Of a stretch of 64,000 nucleotides of DNA, positions 26,989 to 35,454 are shown piece by piece; position 1 is the stretch's first letter, and each line of letters starts with the position of its first letter. The DNA comes from an uncultured Bacteroidales bacterium (lineage in GTDB: Bacteria > Bacteroidota > Bacteroidia > Bacteroidales > Lentimicrobiaceae). The notes below the pieces were generated by a model. It worked only from the letters and a program-made list of their open reading frames with translations, had not been told where the DNA came from and searched no databases. Where the stretch lies: NCBI GenBank assembly GCA_937894795.1, contig CALCQV010000137.1:1-64000 (forward strand), in the 5' to 3' direction. Both the position numbers and the translations under genes were made by a program.

Positions 26989-28395
26989 TTAAAAATCAGC
27001 ATTTTGCGTAGTTCTTGGAAATGGAATCACATCTCTGATATTAGCCATTCCTGTTACAAAGAGTATTAATCTTTCAAATCCAAGTCCAAAACCGCTATGT
27101 GGTGCTGTGCCAAATCTACGTGTATCAATGTACCACCACATATCCTTTTCAGGTATTCCCAGTTCATTTATCCTATTTGTAAGTTTCTCAAGATTTTCTT
27201 CACGTTGAGATCCTCCAATAATCTCACCAATCCTTGGGAACAGCACATCCATTGCCCTGACAGTACGATTATCGTCATTCTGCTTCATATAAAATGCCTT
27301 GATTTCCTTAGGATAATTGGTTAAAATAACCGGTTTTTTGAAATGCTTCTCAACCATATATCTCTCATGCTCACTCTGAAGGTCGGTACCCCAATCAACA
27401 GGATATTCAAACTTTTGGCCTGAAGCCATCAGGATATCAATGGCTTCCGTATAATCAAGGCGTTGAAATGCATTACCTGTAACAAAACGTAAGCGTTCAA
27501 TCAGTTCATTATCATACATCTTGTTAAGAAATTCAAGATCAGCCATGCAATTGTCAAGGGCATAGTTAACAAGGTATTTCAAGAATTCTTCAGCAAGATC
27601 CATATTATCATTTATATCATAGAAAGCCATTTCCGGTTCAATCATCCAGAATTCAGCCAGGTGTCGAGGTGTATACGATTTCTCTGCTCTGAAAGTAGGG
27701 CCAAAAGTATATACATTCGACAGCGCCAAAGCGCCAAGCTCTCCTTCCAATTGTCCTGATACTGTGAGGTTTGTTGGTTTCCCGAAAAAGTCATTGGTAA
27801 AGTCAACCTCACCCGAAGGTGTTAACGGAGGATTTTTAGCATCCAGTGTAGTTACCCTAAACATGGCACCTGCACCTTCGGCATCTGAACCTGTAATAAT
27901 AGGGGTATGGAGATAATAAAAACCACGGTCATTAAAAAACTTATGCACGGCAAATGACATTGCATGCCTTATGCGGAGAACAGCTCCAAAAGTATTGGTT
28001 CGTGGCCTTAGATGTGCTATCTCACGCAGAAATTCCAGTGTATGTCCTTTTTTTTGCAATGGATATGTTTCAGCATCAGCAGTGCCATATACTTCAATTT
28101 CACTTGCCTGAACTTCAAATGCCTGTCCCTGACCCGGTGACTCCACTAATACTCCATTGACTGATATGCACGATCCTGTGGTTATCAGTTTCATCGTTTG
28201 CTCATCAAATACACTTAAATCAACAACAATCTGGATATTATGTATAATAGAACCATCATTAAGAGCTATAAAAGCTACACTTTTATTCCCTCTTTTTGTG
28301 CGTACCCATCCTTTTAAATTGACTTTCGTTCCGGCTGTAATAGCCATCTTCTCGCCCAGTATTTCTACTATTCTTGTTCTCTTCAGAGATTCCAT
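26989..28395 (-). CDS. asnS: Asparaginyl-tRNA synthetase
   Basis: This 468-residue class II enzyme charges tRNA-Asn. The N-terminal OB-fold (VNLKGWVRTKRGNKSVAFIA, about 25-45) is followed by the catalytic core. Motif 2 lies in FGPTFRAEKSYTPRHLAEFW, the RTVRAMD segment follows, and motif 3 is in SGFGLGFERLILFVTG near the C-terminus. EFWMIEPEM distinguishes AsnRS from AspRS. It has its own -7 element about 70 bases upstream. The neighbour across the divergent intergenic region is DAHP synthase/chorismate mutase. Confidence 0.96.
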   Translation of the reverse strand: MESLKRTRIVEILGEKMAITAGTKVNLKGWVRTKRGNKSVAFIALNDGSIIHNIQIVVDLSVFDEQTMKLITTGSCISVNGVLVESPGQGQAFEVQASEIEVYGTADAETYPLQKKGHTLEFLREIAHLRPRTNTFGAVLRIRHAMSFAVHKFFNDRGFYYLHTPIITGSDAEGAGAMFRVTTLDAKNPPLTPSGEVDFTNDFFGKPTNLTVSGQLEGELGALALSNVYTFGPTFRAEKSYTPRHLAEFWMIEPEMAFYDINDNMDLAEEFLKYLVNYALDNCMADLEFLNKMYDNELIERLRFVTGNAFQRLDYTEAIDILMASGQKFEYPVDWGTDLQSEHERYMVEKHFKKPVILTNYPKEIKAFYMKQNDDNRTVRAMDVLFPRIGEIIGGSQREENLEKLTNRINELGIPEKDMWWYIDTRRFGTAPHSGFGLGFERLILFVTGMANIRDVIPFPRTTQNADF

Positions 28396-28465
28396 TTATG
28401 ATTCTGTTTGCTTAGTAAAATAATGTAATGAATTTCACCTCAACTCCCTCGAAGTGATTGACTGG

Positions 28466-28473
28466 CAAAGTTA
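28466..28473 (-). promoter_or_regulatory. -7 promoter element of asnS
   Basis: The minus strand reads TAACTTTG, matching TAnnTTTG, about 70 bases before the asnS start codon. The divergent DAHP synthase promoter lies about 50 bases further on. Confidence 0.5.
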
Positions 28474-28523
28474 AGAAAAATGTGTTAATGACTACATCCA
28501 CTCAAGTCCATAGTATCTTTTAC

Positions 28524-28531
28524 TAATTTTG
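28524..28531 (+). promoter_or_regulatory. -7 promoter element of the DAHP synthase/chorismate mutase gene
   Basis: TAATTTTG matches TAnnTTTG exactly. It contains a TTG (28529) that is in frame with the gene and could be mistaken for a start codon. Transcription should begin after it, so the ATG at 28547 is the true start. Confidence 0.6.
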
Positions 28532-28546
28532 CAGAAAATAAAAGTG

Positions 28547-29635
28547 ATGGATTTCCTGCCTTTAAACAATTGGATAGAATACGATTCTAAACCGCTGGTC
28601 ATAGCCGGTCCGTGCAGTGCTGAAACTGAAGAACAGGTTATGGCTACAGCCAGGCAAATTGCAACAATTCCTATGGTCAAGGTTTTCAGAGCAGGTATCT
28701 GGAAACCTAGAACGAGGCCTGGAGGGTTTGAAGGTGTTGGCAAGGAAGGCCTTCAGTGGTTAAAAAAGGTTAAAAATGAAACCGGCTTGCTTACAACTGT
28801 CGAAGTGGCTAAACCTGAACATGTTGAACAAGCTGTAGAAGCAGGTATTGACATATTATGGATTGGGGCACGAACTGTGGTTAATCCTTTCTCCGTTCAG
28901 GAATTGGCCGAGGCACTGGCTGGTATTGACATCCCAATACTCGTTAAAAATCCGGTCAATCCTGATTTAACCCTCTGGATAGGTGCCATTGAAAGAATGG
29001 TAAAAACCGGCCATAATAGAATCGCTGCAGTGCACCGGGGTTTTTCTCAACTTGAGAAATCAAATTACCGATATCCTCCACTTTGGGAAATTCCTATTGA
29101 ACTAATGAGATTGATGCCTGGTTTACCAGTTATCTGCGATCCAAGTCATATTGGTGGCAGTACTTCATTGATACAACCAATATCGCAACAGGCACTTGAT
29201 CTTGAAATGCAAGGGCTTATGATTGAAACACATATTGACCCAACGCATGCTCTTACAGATGCAAAACAACAACTAACTCCTCAGTCACTGGTTTCCATTT
29301 TAAACAGTCTGATTATACGGGATTCAAACGGCACTTATGAAACCGAAAGAAACCTTGAAGTTCTGCGTAAGGATATTGATAATATTGATGATCAGATGAT
29401 TCAACTCCTCGCCAGGCGAATGGAGATTGCCCACGAGATGGGCGTATATAAGTGTGATCATAGCATTACCATTCTTCAATTGCGTAGATGGAAGGAGCTC
29501 TTTGCCGACCGCATTAACAAGGGCTTGCTGAAAGGCCTTGACAACCGGTTCTTGGCAAATCTATTACGTCTTGTTCATGAAGAATCGATTAGAATCCAGA
29601 CTAATGTAATGTGTGAAAAAGAAAACAAGAAGTAA
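28547..29635 (+). CDS. Bifunctional DAHP synthase / chorismate mutase (type II)
   Basis: This fused enzyme of 362 residues covers the first step of the shikimate pathway (phosphoenolpyruvate plus erythrose 4-phosphate to DAHP) and the chorismate-to-prephenate step. The N-terminal AroG-beta/KdsA-like barrel carries VIAGPCSAETEEQV and FRAGIWKPRTRPGGFEGVG. Its metal-ligand segments VICDPSHIGGST and IETHIDPTHALTD are intact. The C-terminal helical chorismate mutase (about 270-355) has LRKDIDNIDDQMIQLLARRM. Such fusions allow prephenate feedback on DAHP synthase in relatives. I start at the ATG 28547 because the upstream TTG falls inside a promoter element. No other aro gene is adjacent. Confidence 0.92.
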   Translation: MDFLPLNNWIEYDSKPLVIAGPCSAETEEQVMATARQIATIPMVKVFRAGIWKPRTRPGGFEGVGKEGLQWLKKVKNETGLLTTVEVAKPEHVEQAVEAGIDILWIGARTVVNPFSVQELAEALAGIDIPILVKNPVNPDLTLWIGAIERMVKTGHNRIAAVHRGFSQLEKSNYRYPPLWEIPIELMRLMPGLPVICDPSHIGGSTSLIQPISQQALDLEMQGLMIETHIDPTHALTDAKQQLTPQSLVSILNSLIIRDSNGTYETERNLEVLRKDIDNIDDQMIQLLARRMEIAHEMGVYKCDHSITILQLRRWKELFADRINKGLLKGLDNRFLANLLRLVHEESIRIQTNVMCEKENKK

Positions 29636-29733
29636 TTGCTATACGTTGGATGAGATGATTATTAAGGCAGCCTGGATAAACATTGAGAACCAATAACCAA
29701 TACAACTATTGGGTGATTTACTAAAACAAGACT

Positions 29734-30918
29734 ATGATAGAAATAAATGTTCAGCCTGAGGAAACCGTATTAATTGGTCTGATAACCGGCAAACAAAATG
29801 AAGCCAGAGTAAATGAGACTATGAATGAACTGGCTTTCCTGGTTGAAACTGCCGGTGGTATACCTGTAAAGCGTTTTATTCAGAAACTTGACAGACCCGA
29901 CCCCCGCACATTTATCGGTTCCGGGAAACTGCAAGAGGTGAAAGAATATATAATTGCCGAAAAGATTGGCACCGTTGTATTTGATGATGAGCTCGGTTCA
30001 TCGCAGCTTAGGAATATTGAAAGAGAATTAGCATGCAAAGTGCTTGATCGCACCAATCTAATACTGGATATATTTGCCCACAGAGCCCGGACAGCTACAG
30101 CACGAACCCAGGTTGAACTTGCACAATATGAATACCTCCTGCCACGACTTTCAAGAATGTGGACCCATTTGGAGAAACAACGCGGGGGTATTGGCATGAG
30201 AGGACCCGGTGAAAAAGAAATAGAAACTGACCGCCGAATCATCCGTGACAGGATGTCATTGCTCAAGAAACAACTGGAGATTATTGATAAACAGAAGATC
30301 ACACAAAGAAGTGGCAGGGAAAAGATGGTTCGCGTGGCTCTGATTGGATATACCAATGTTGGCAAATCCACCCTAATGAACCTGATAAGCAAATCAGATG
30401 TCTTTGCTGAAAATAAACTCTTTGCCACTCTTGACACTACAGTTAGAAAAGTAGTGATAGATAATCTTCCATTCCTGCTTACTGATACTGTCGGCTTCAT
30501 TAGAAAACTGCCTCATGGCCTGGTAGAATCATTCAAATCAACACTGGATGAAGTTCGCGAAGCTGATTTATTACTGCATATAGTTGATATATCGCACTCT
30601 GACTTTGAAGAACAGATTGCCGTTGTCAGTCAAACACTTGCCGAAATAAAAGCGGCTGACAAACCAATGATGATGGTATTTAATAAAATAGATGCTTATA
30701 ACCATATAGAGCAGGAAGAGGGTGATTTGAGCGACCGAAAAGCAGAGAATATACCTTTGGTTGAGTTAAAAAAAACCTGGATTGCCAAAGCCAATTCGCC
30801 TGCTGTTTTTATCTCCGCAAAACAGAAATTCAATATTGATGAACTCCGTAAAGAATTGTATGATCAGGTCTATGCGCTTCATATAAAACGCTTCCCCTAC
30901 AATAAGATGCTTTATTGA
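29734..30918 (+). CDS. hflX: GTPase HflX
   Basis: This 394-residue ribosome-associated GTPase splits stalled or heat-damaged 70S ribosomes. The N-terminal HflX domain has RPDPRTFIGSGKLQEV and the glycine-rich GGIGMRGPGEKEIETDRR. The G domain follows with G1 GYTNVGKST, G3 DTVGFI, and G4 FNKID. The C-terminal part is short. Length and motif order are standard. It is 98 bases downstream of the DAHP synthase gene in the same direction and 98 bases upstream of a Usp gene, so it may be independent; no exact -7 element was seen. Confidence 0.95.
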   Translation: MIEINVQPEETVLIGLITGKQNEARVNETMNELAFLVETAGGIPVKRFIQKLDRPDPRTFIGSGKLQEVKEYIIAEKIGTVVFDDELGSSQLRNIERELACKVLDRTNLILDIFAHRARTATARTQVELAQYEYLLPRLSRMWTHLEKQRGGIGMRGPGEKEIETDRRIIRDRMSLLKKQLEIIDKQKITQRSGREKMVRVALIGYTNVGKSTLMNLISKSDVFAENKLFATLDTTVRKVVIDNLPFLLTDTVGFIRKLPHGLVESFKSTLDEVREADLLLHIVDISHSDFEEQIAVVSQTLAEIKAADKPMMMVFNKIDAYNHIEQEEGDLSDRKAENIPLVELKKTWIAKANSPAVFISAKQKFNIDELRKELYDQVYALHIKRFPYNKMLY

Positions 30919-31016
30919 GGCAATAAGCGTTTTTATCCAAATCAAGTGCTTAAAAGTTATGTCAATTCAAATAAAATTCCTAACTTAGCCCCCTAAACCC
31001 TCAGTTACTAATAACC

Positions 31017-31865
31017 ATGAAAGATATCATTGTTGCCATTGATTTTTCAAAAGGATCCTTACATGCACTTGATTATGCTATTGAATTTGCGAATCATGTG
31101 AAGAGTAACCTGATGATGGTATGGGTTAATAGTCAGTTAAATCAGGAAACGTTTAACAGTGAATCCAATCAATATAAGGATGAAGCTGTTAAAAATTTTG
31201 AGGACTTACTTGAAAGTAAGAGTGACAAACTAAAGTATGGCAAGCTAACCTACAAAATGCGTAAAGGTAAAGTTTACCAGGAGATTGCATCACAAGCAAA
31301 AGCCATTAATGCCGGACTAATAATCGCTGGTACTCATGGAGTTACTGGTTTTGAGGAATTCTGGATTGGCAGCAATGCGTATAGAATTGTATCGTATGCC
31401 CCCTGCCCTGTCATCACTGTAAGATATGACTTCAATATAAAACCTGAAGGGATCAAGAGCATTGTATTGCCAATTGACAACTCATCTGATACCCGGCAGA
31501 AAATACCTTATGCCGTGCATCTGGCAAAAGCTTTTAATGCTGAAATTCACTTGCTGGCAATATACTCCACTAACCTCAAATCCATGCAGCGAAGAGTTGA
31601 GAACAGTGCACTGATGGCCCAAAGGTATATTGAAGAAGCAGGCATTAAATATTCCCTTAGCAGTAAACATGCTGAAAATATAACAAACTCCACACTTGAA
31701 TATGCTCAATTGGTTGATGCTGACCTTATTGCTATTATGACTGAACAGGAAACCAATGCCAGCAATATTCTTCTTGGTCCATTTGCACAACAAATGGTAA
31801 ATTATTCCCAAATTCCTGTTTTAAGTATTCAGCCAAAGGAGATTTATGAAATCTCCACAAGATAA
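31017..31865 (+). CDS. Universal stress protein, tandem Usp domains (paralogue 1)
   Basis: This is a 282-residue cytoplasmic protein made of two Usp domains. Domain 1 begins DIIVAIDFSKGSLHALDYA and has the ATP-binding signature G-x2-G-x9-G-S in GTHGVTGFEEFWIGSNA. Domain 2 (from about residue 145) keeps the fold (SIVLPIDNSSDTRQKIPYA) but ends LLGPFAQQMVNYSQIPVLS without the glycine signature. It is closely related to the Usp gene at 32379. The stop codon is followed after 6 bases by the SPOR-domain gene, so the two are probably co-transcribed. The specific stress signal is not visible. Confidence 0.87.
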   Translation: MKDIIVAIDFSKGSLHALDYAIEFANHVKSNLMMVWVNSQLNQETFNSESNQYKDEAVKNFEDLLESKSDKLKYGKLTYKMRKGKVYQEIASQAKAINAGLIIAGTHGVTGFEEFWIGSNAYRIVSYAPCPVITVRYDFNIKPEGIKSIVLPIDNSSDTRQKIPYAVHLAKAFNAEIHLLAIYSTNLKSMQRRVENSALMAQRYIEEAGIKYSLSSKHAENITNSTLEYAQLVDADLIAIMTEQETNASNILLGPFAQQMVNYSQIPVLSIQPKEIYEISTR

Positions 31866-31871
31866 TTGTTT

Positions 31872-32273
31872 ATGAATCGCATACTAATTACTATTCTATT
31901 CTTGATGGCGTTTTCGTCTGTTAAAGCTCAGGATGGGCAAGCTGAGATAATTCAGGATAAGAAAGTTGATCTATTGGTTGATAAATACATTTTTCTCAAT
32001 CGTCACCAATTTACCTTATCAGGGTGGAGAATACAGATCTTTTTTGATGCAGGAGCCAACTCAAAACGCAAAGCCACTGAAGTGCTTAAACAATTCAATG
32101 AAAATTATCCTGAATCACAGGCATACTTATCATTTAAAGAACCGTATTATAGAGTAAGAGTTGGTGACTTTCGGTCCAGGCTTGAAGCTGAAGGTTTTCT
32201 GAAGAAAATCAAACCACAGTATCCTAATGCGTTTGCAACGAGTGATTTAATCAATCCGCCACCCATAAATTAA
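31872..32273 (+). CDS. SPOR domain protein, exported
   Basis: This is a 133-residue protein with a signal peptide (ILITILFLMAFSSVKAQ) and one SPOR domain (about 50-125): GWRIQIFFDAGANSKRKATE, then YRVRVGDFRSRLEAEGFLKKI. SPOR domains bind denuded peptidoglycan glycans, often at the division septum, so it probably acts in the periplasm. A TTG six bases upstream (31866) is in frame, but the ATG gives a proper signal peptide. It sits between two Usp paralogues and follows the first by 6 bases. Confidence 0.85.
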   Translation: MNRILITILFLMAFSSVKAQDGQAEIIQDKKVDLLVDKYIFLNRHQFTLSGWRIQIFFDAGANSKRKATEVLKQFNENYPESQAYLSFKEPYYRVRVGDFRSRLEAEGFLKKIKPQYPNAFATSDLINPPPIN

Positions 32274-32378
32274 CCTCATCATTATTTTACTTTTTAATTT
32301 TGTTGTTTGTAACTAAACTTTTTGTTGGTTCTGACGTATAATTTTCATATATTAGCATAAATTTTATACACTGAGCCT

Positions 32379-33230
32379 ATGAAAACAATTCTTTCAGCAA
32401 TCGACTTCTCTGATTGTTCTATCAATGCACTGGAACATGCAATCACTATTGCCAAAGTTTCAAAATCGAATTTATTGATGCTCTGGGTAAATAATCCCAA
32501 CACAACCAAAACTATATTATCATCTGATTTGTCAGATGATCTTCTTGAAGAAGTAGAACATCAATTCAGTAGTTTAATTACAAAATATGGACCTCAGCTG
32601 CCTGATTCTAAAATCGATTATATAATTAGAGAAGGCAAGGTATATAAAGAAGTTGTAAACCAGGCTAAAGAATCAGATGTTTGGCTTATTGTAGCAGGAA
32701 CACACGGCTCCTCCGGGTTTGAAGAACTATGGATAGGCAGCAATGCCAATAAAATAGTTACAGCTGCTCCCTGTCCTGTTATTACCATAAGAGCGGGCAT
32801 TCAGATTGAACGTCATCTGGATAGAATAGTTATGCCGCTCGACAGCACTCCTGAAACACGTCAGAAAGTGCCGTTTGTTTGTGATCTTGCCGCCATGTTT
32901 GATGCAGAGGTGCATATTGTGGCTATGTATACTACAAGTGTTGAACAAGTTAGAGGTTATGTGCATAGTTATGCCAAACAATCAGCCGCTTATTTCAAAA
33001 AGAACAATGTAAAACATCAGATAATAGAGATGGAGGCCGATAATATTAGCACCTCAACCATTGATTATGCAAAAAAGATAGATGCTAATTTAATAGCCAT
33101 AATGACTGAACAGGAAAAAACAGCAACCAATATTTGGCTCGGTCCTTATGCGCAGCAAATGGTGCATCATTCGCCTATACCTGTGCTGAGTATACATCCG
33201 ACAGAATTACCAATTGCAATAGGCCTATAG
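32379..33230 (+). CDS. Universal stress protein, tandem Usp domains (paralogue 2)
   Basis: This 283-residue two-domain Usp protein has the same plan as the gene at 31017. Domain 1 carries GTHGSSGFEELWIGSNA (G-x2-G-x9-G-S). Domain 2 has RIVMPLDSTPETRQKVPF and ends IWLGPYAQQMVHHSPIPVLS. The shared unusual phrases (TRQK.P, MTEQE, LGP.AQQMV) show that the two genes arose by a duplication around the SPOR gene. It is preceded by a 105-base gap without an exact -7 element. Its role is unknown beyond ATP binding inferred from the motif. Confidence 0.87.
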   Translation: MKTILSAIDFSDCSINALEHAITIAKVSKSNLLMLWVNNPNTTKTILSSDLSDDLLEEVEHQFSSLITKYGPQLPDSKIDYIIREGKVYKEVVNQAKESDVWLIVAGTHGSSGFEELWIGSNANKIVTAAPCPVITIRAGIQIERHLDRIVMPLDSTPETRQKVPFVCDLAAMFDAEVHIVAMYTTSVEQVRGYVHSYAKQSAAYFKKNNVKHQIIEMEADNISTSTIDYAKKIDANLIAIMTEQEKTATNIWLGPYAQQMVHHSPIPVLSIHPTELPIAIGL

Positions 33231-33290
33231 TTACTGAAAGCAGATTGGTAATACAACACTATTAAAGAGTGCTCTTGTTAGTTAAATGAC

Positions 33291-33298
33291 TAATTTTG
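33291..33298 (+). promoter_or_regulatory. -7 promoter element of ruvB
   Basis: TAATTTTG matches TAnnTTTG. It lies 50 bases before the ATG at 33348 and upstream of an in-frame TTG at 33309. Confidence 0.5.
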
Positions 33299-33347
33299 TC
33301 ACTTATTATTGAGTGAAGTGTATTTTTATGCACATACTATTCATACT

Positions 33348-34373
33348 ATGAACAAGAACCTTGACGCATCTCCTGAACAACTTAGTGCTACTGAGCGTGA
33401 ACTTGAAAAGGTTTTGCGTCCGTCAGACTTTACTGATTTTGCCGGTCAGCAGGGAGTAGTTGATAACCTTAGAGTTTTTGTCAAAGCTGCAAGAATGAGA
33501 GGCGAATCACTTGACCATGTATTGTTGCATGGACCTCCCGGCCTCGGTAAAACAACCCTTTCACATATTATTGCCAATGAGTTGGGTGTCAATATTCGTA
33601 TTACTTCGGGGCCGGTACTGGATAAACCGGGTGACCTTGCAGGCATACTTACCAACCTTGAGCCCAATGATGTATTGTTCATTGATGAAATTCATCGCTT
33701 AAGTCCTGTAGTTGAGGAGTATCTATACTCAGCAATGGAAGATTTCCGCATTGATATTATGATCGAAACGGGGCCTAATGCTCGTAGTGTTCAAATTTCG
33801 CTTAGCCCTTTCACTCTGGTTGGTGCAACAACACGTTCCGGCTTGCTCACGGCACCTCTTCGCTCACGCTTTGGCATTAATGCACGCTTATCTTATTATG
33901 ATGCCGCCACTTTACAACATATTATTGAGCGATCAGCTGGTATCTTAAAAGTAGCTATCACTAGTGAAGCCGCTACTGAAATAGCCAGAAGAAGCAGAGG
34001 CACCCCCCGTATTGCCAACCTGCTGTTGCGCAGAGTACGTGACTTTGCTCAAATTAAAGGCAATGGTTCCATAGACCTCTCTATCTCCCAATATAGCCTT
34101 CAGGCTCTTCAGGTTGATAAGAATGGATTAGATGAAATGGACAATAAAATACTCTCTACCATAATTGATAAATTCCGAGGTGGCCCTGTGGGATTAACTA
34201 CTATAGCTACTGCCGTTGGTGAGGACTCAGGAACTATAGAAGAAGTATATGAACCTTTCCTTATTCAGGAGGGTTATCTTATGCGTACACCCAGAGGACG
34301 AGAGGTTACTCCTCTTGCATACTCACACCTTGGAAAACTGAAACCCGGGTCTCAACCTGAACTGCTTTTCTAA
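33348..34373 (+). CDS. ruvB: Holliday junction branch migration helicase RuvB
   Basis: This 341-residue AAA+ motor drives branch migration with RuvA at Holliday junctions. Walker A is GPPGLGKTT and Walker B is FIDEIHRL. The sensor/arginine-finger segment TTRSGLLTAPLRSRFG is intact. The C-terminal winged helix ends with VYEPFLIQEGYLMRTPRGR. I start at the ATG 33348 (MNKNLDASPEQL) because family proteins start here; an upstream in-frame TTG at 33309 would add 13 atypical residues. No ruvA or ruvC is adjacent; queG follows 75 bases later. Confidence 0.96.
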   Translation: MNKNLDASPEQLSATERELEKVLRPSDFTDFAGQQGVVDNLRVFVKAARMRGESLDHVLLHGPPGLGKTTLSHIIANELGVNIRITSGPVLDKPGDLAGILTNLEPNDVLFIDEIHRLSPVVEEYLYSAMEDFRIDIMIETGPNARSVQISLSPFTLVGATTRSGLLTAPLRSRFGINARLSYYDAATLQHIIERSAGILKVAITSEAATEIARRSRGTPRIANLLLRRVRDFAQIKGNGSIDLSISQYSLQALQVDKNGLDEMDNKILSTIIDKFRGGPVGLTTIATAVGEDSGTIEEVYEPFLIQEGYLMRTPRGREVTPLAYSHLGKLKPGSQPELLF

Positions 34374-34448
34374 ATCACGGTTTGAAGCTAATTATTTTTA
34401 TCTGTTATCCACTGTTAAAATTCATCTGTAAGCCAGAATTCATCAACC

Positions 34449-35450
34449 ATGAACCGATCTCAGTTAAGCCTTTTCATAAAAGAAGAAGCATCTAAAAGTG
34501 GCTTCAGCTATTGTGGTATTGCCAGGGCGCGACGATTGGATGAACATGAACCTCGCCTGACTGCTTGGCTAAACGAAGGAAGACATGGGCAAATGAAGTA
34601 TATGGGGAATAACTTCGAGAAACGTCTTGATCCCCGCTTGCTGGTTGATGGAGCTAAATCAGTTATCTCTGTTATGCTGAATTACTTTCCGGGCCCTTAT
34701 CCTAATAATACTTCCGGCGATAATACTCTCCTGAAAAATGACCGGCCTTTAATAATACACGATAATAAACCAGTTGACAAATCACAACCCAAAGTTTCTA
34801 AATATGCCCTTGGCATTGACTATCATTTTGTTGTAAAAGACAAGTTATTCAATATAGTGAATAGTATTCAGGAGATAGCAGGGAACTTCAACTTCAGGGT
34901 TTTTGTAGATTCTGCACCTGTACTTGACAGAGCCTGGGCTGTTGAAGCAGGAATTGGATGGATTGGAAAAAATTCCATGCTAATAAGCCGTAAAAACGGC
35001 TCTTTCTATTTCCTTGCTGAAATTATTTGTGACCTGGAACTTGAATATGATCTCCCATTTGGAGGCAGCTACTGCGGCGACTGTTCACGATGCATCAATG
35101 CATGCCCCACGGGAGCCATAACCAACAACAAAACCCTGGATGCCAACAAATGTATATCATACCTCACTATTGAATTAAAAGATGATATTGAAACCGCATT
35201 TAATGGAAAATATGATGATTGGATCTTTGGATGTGATATCTGTCAGGATGTATGCCCTTGGAATAAGTTCTCAATTCAACATTTAACAAAAGAATTCAAT
35301 GCATCAGGACAATGGACTGAATGGACAACAAACGACTGGAATAATCTTGAAAAGCCCTTGTTTAATGAATTATTCCGCAAGTCGCCCCTTCAGCGCGCAG
35401 GTTTTCATAAGTTGAAAAATAACCTTAATTTTGTAACTTTATCCAAATAA
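34449..35450 (+). CDS. queG: Epoxyqueuosine reductase QueG
   Basis: This 333-residue enzyme carries out the last step of queuosine tRNA modification, reducing epoxyqueuosine with cobalamin and two [4Fe-4S] clusters. The N-terminal DUF1730-type domain includes SGFSYCGIARARRLDEH and FVDSAPVLDRAWAVEAGIGW, the substrate and cobalamin region. The ferredoxin part has CGDCSRCINACPTGAI and CDICQDVCPW, with all eight cysteines present. The terminal HEAT-like repeat of longer QueG proteins is reduced, as is common. A promoter element for the next gene lies inside its last codons. Confidence 0.94.
   Translation: MNRSQLSLFIKEEASKSGFSYCGIARARRLDEHEPRLTAWLNEGRHGQMKYMGNNFEKRLDPRLLVDGAKSVISVMLNYFPGPYPNNTSGDNTLLKNDRPLIIHDNKPVDKSQPKVSKYALGIDYHFVVKDKLFNIVNSIQEIAGNFNFRVFVDSAPVLDRAWAVEAGIGWIGKNSMLISRKNGSFYFLAEIICDLELEYDLPFGGSYCGDCSRCINACPTGAITNNKTLDANKCISYLTIELKDDIETAFNGKYDDWIFGCDICQDVCPWNKFSIQHLTKEFNASGQWTEWTTNDWNNLEKPLFNELFRKSPLQRAGFHKLKNNLNFVTLSK
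35426..35433 (+). promoter_or_regulatory. -7 promoter element of the arginine deiminase gene, inside queG
   Basis: TAATTTTG lies within the last eight codons of queG, 22 bases before the ATG at 35455. It implies that the arginine deiminase gene can be transcribed separately. Confidence 0.45.
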
Positions 35451-35454
35451 CATA

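Noticed and set aside
29880..30500. 206-codon frame antisense to hflX
   Set aside because: It overlaps the G domain of hflX completely, and its protein is serine- and arginine-rich in the way typical of a shadow frame.
33309..33347. TTG start for RuvB
   Set aside because: It would add 13 residues not found in RuvB proteins; the ATG at 33348 fits the family start.
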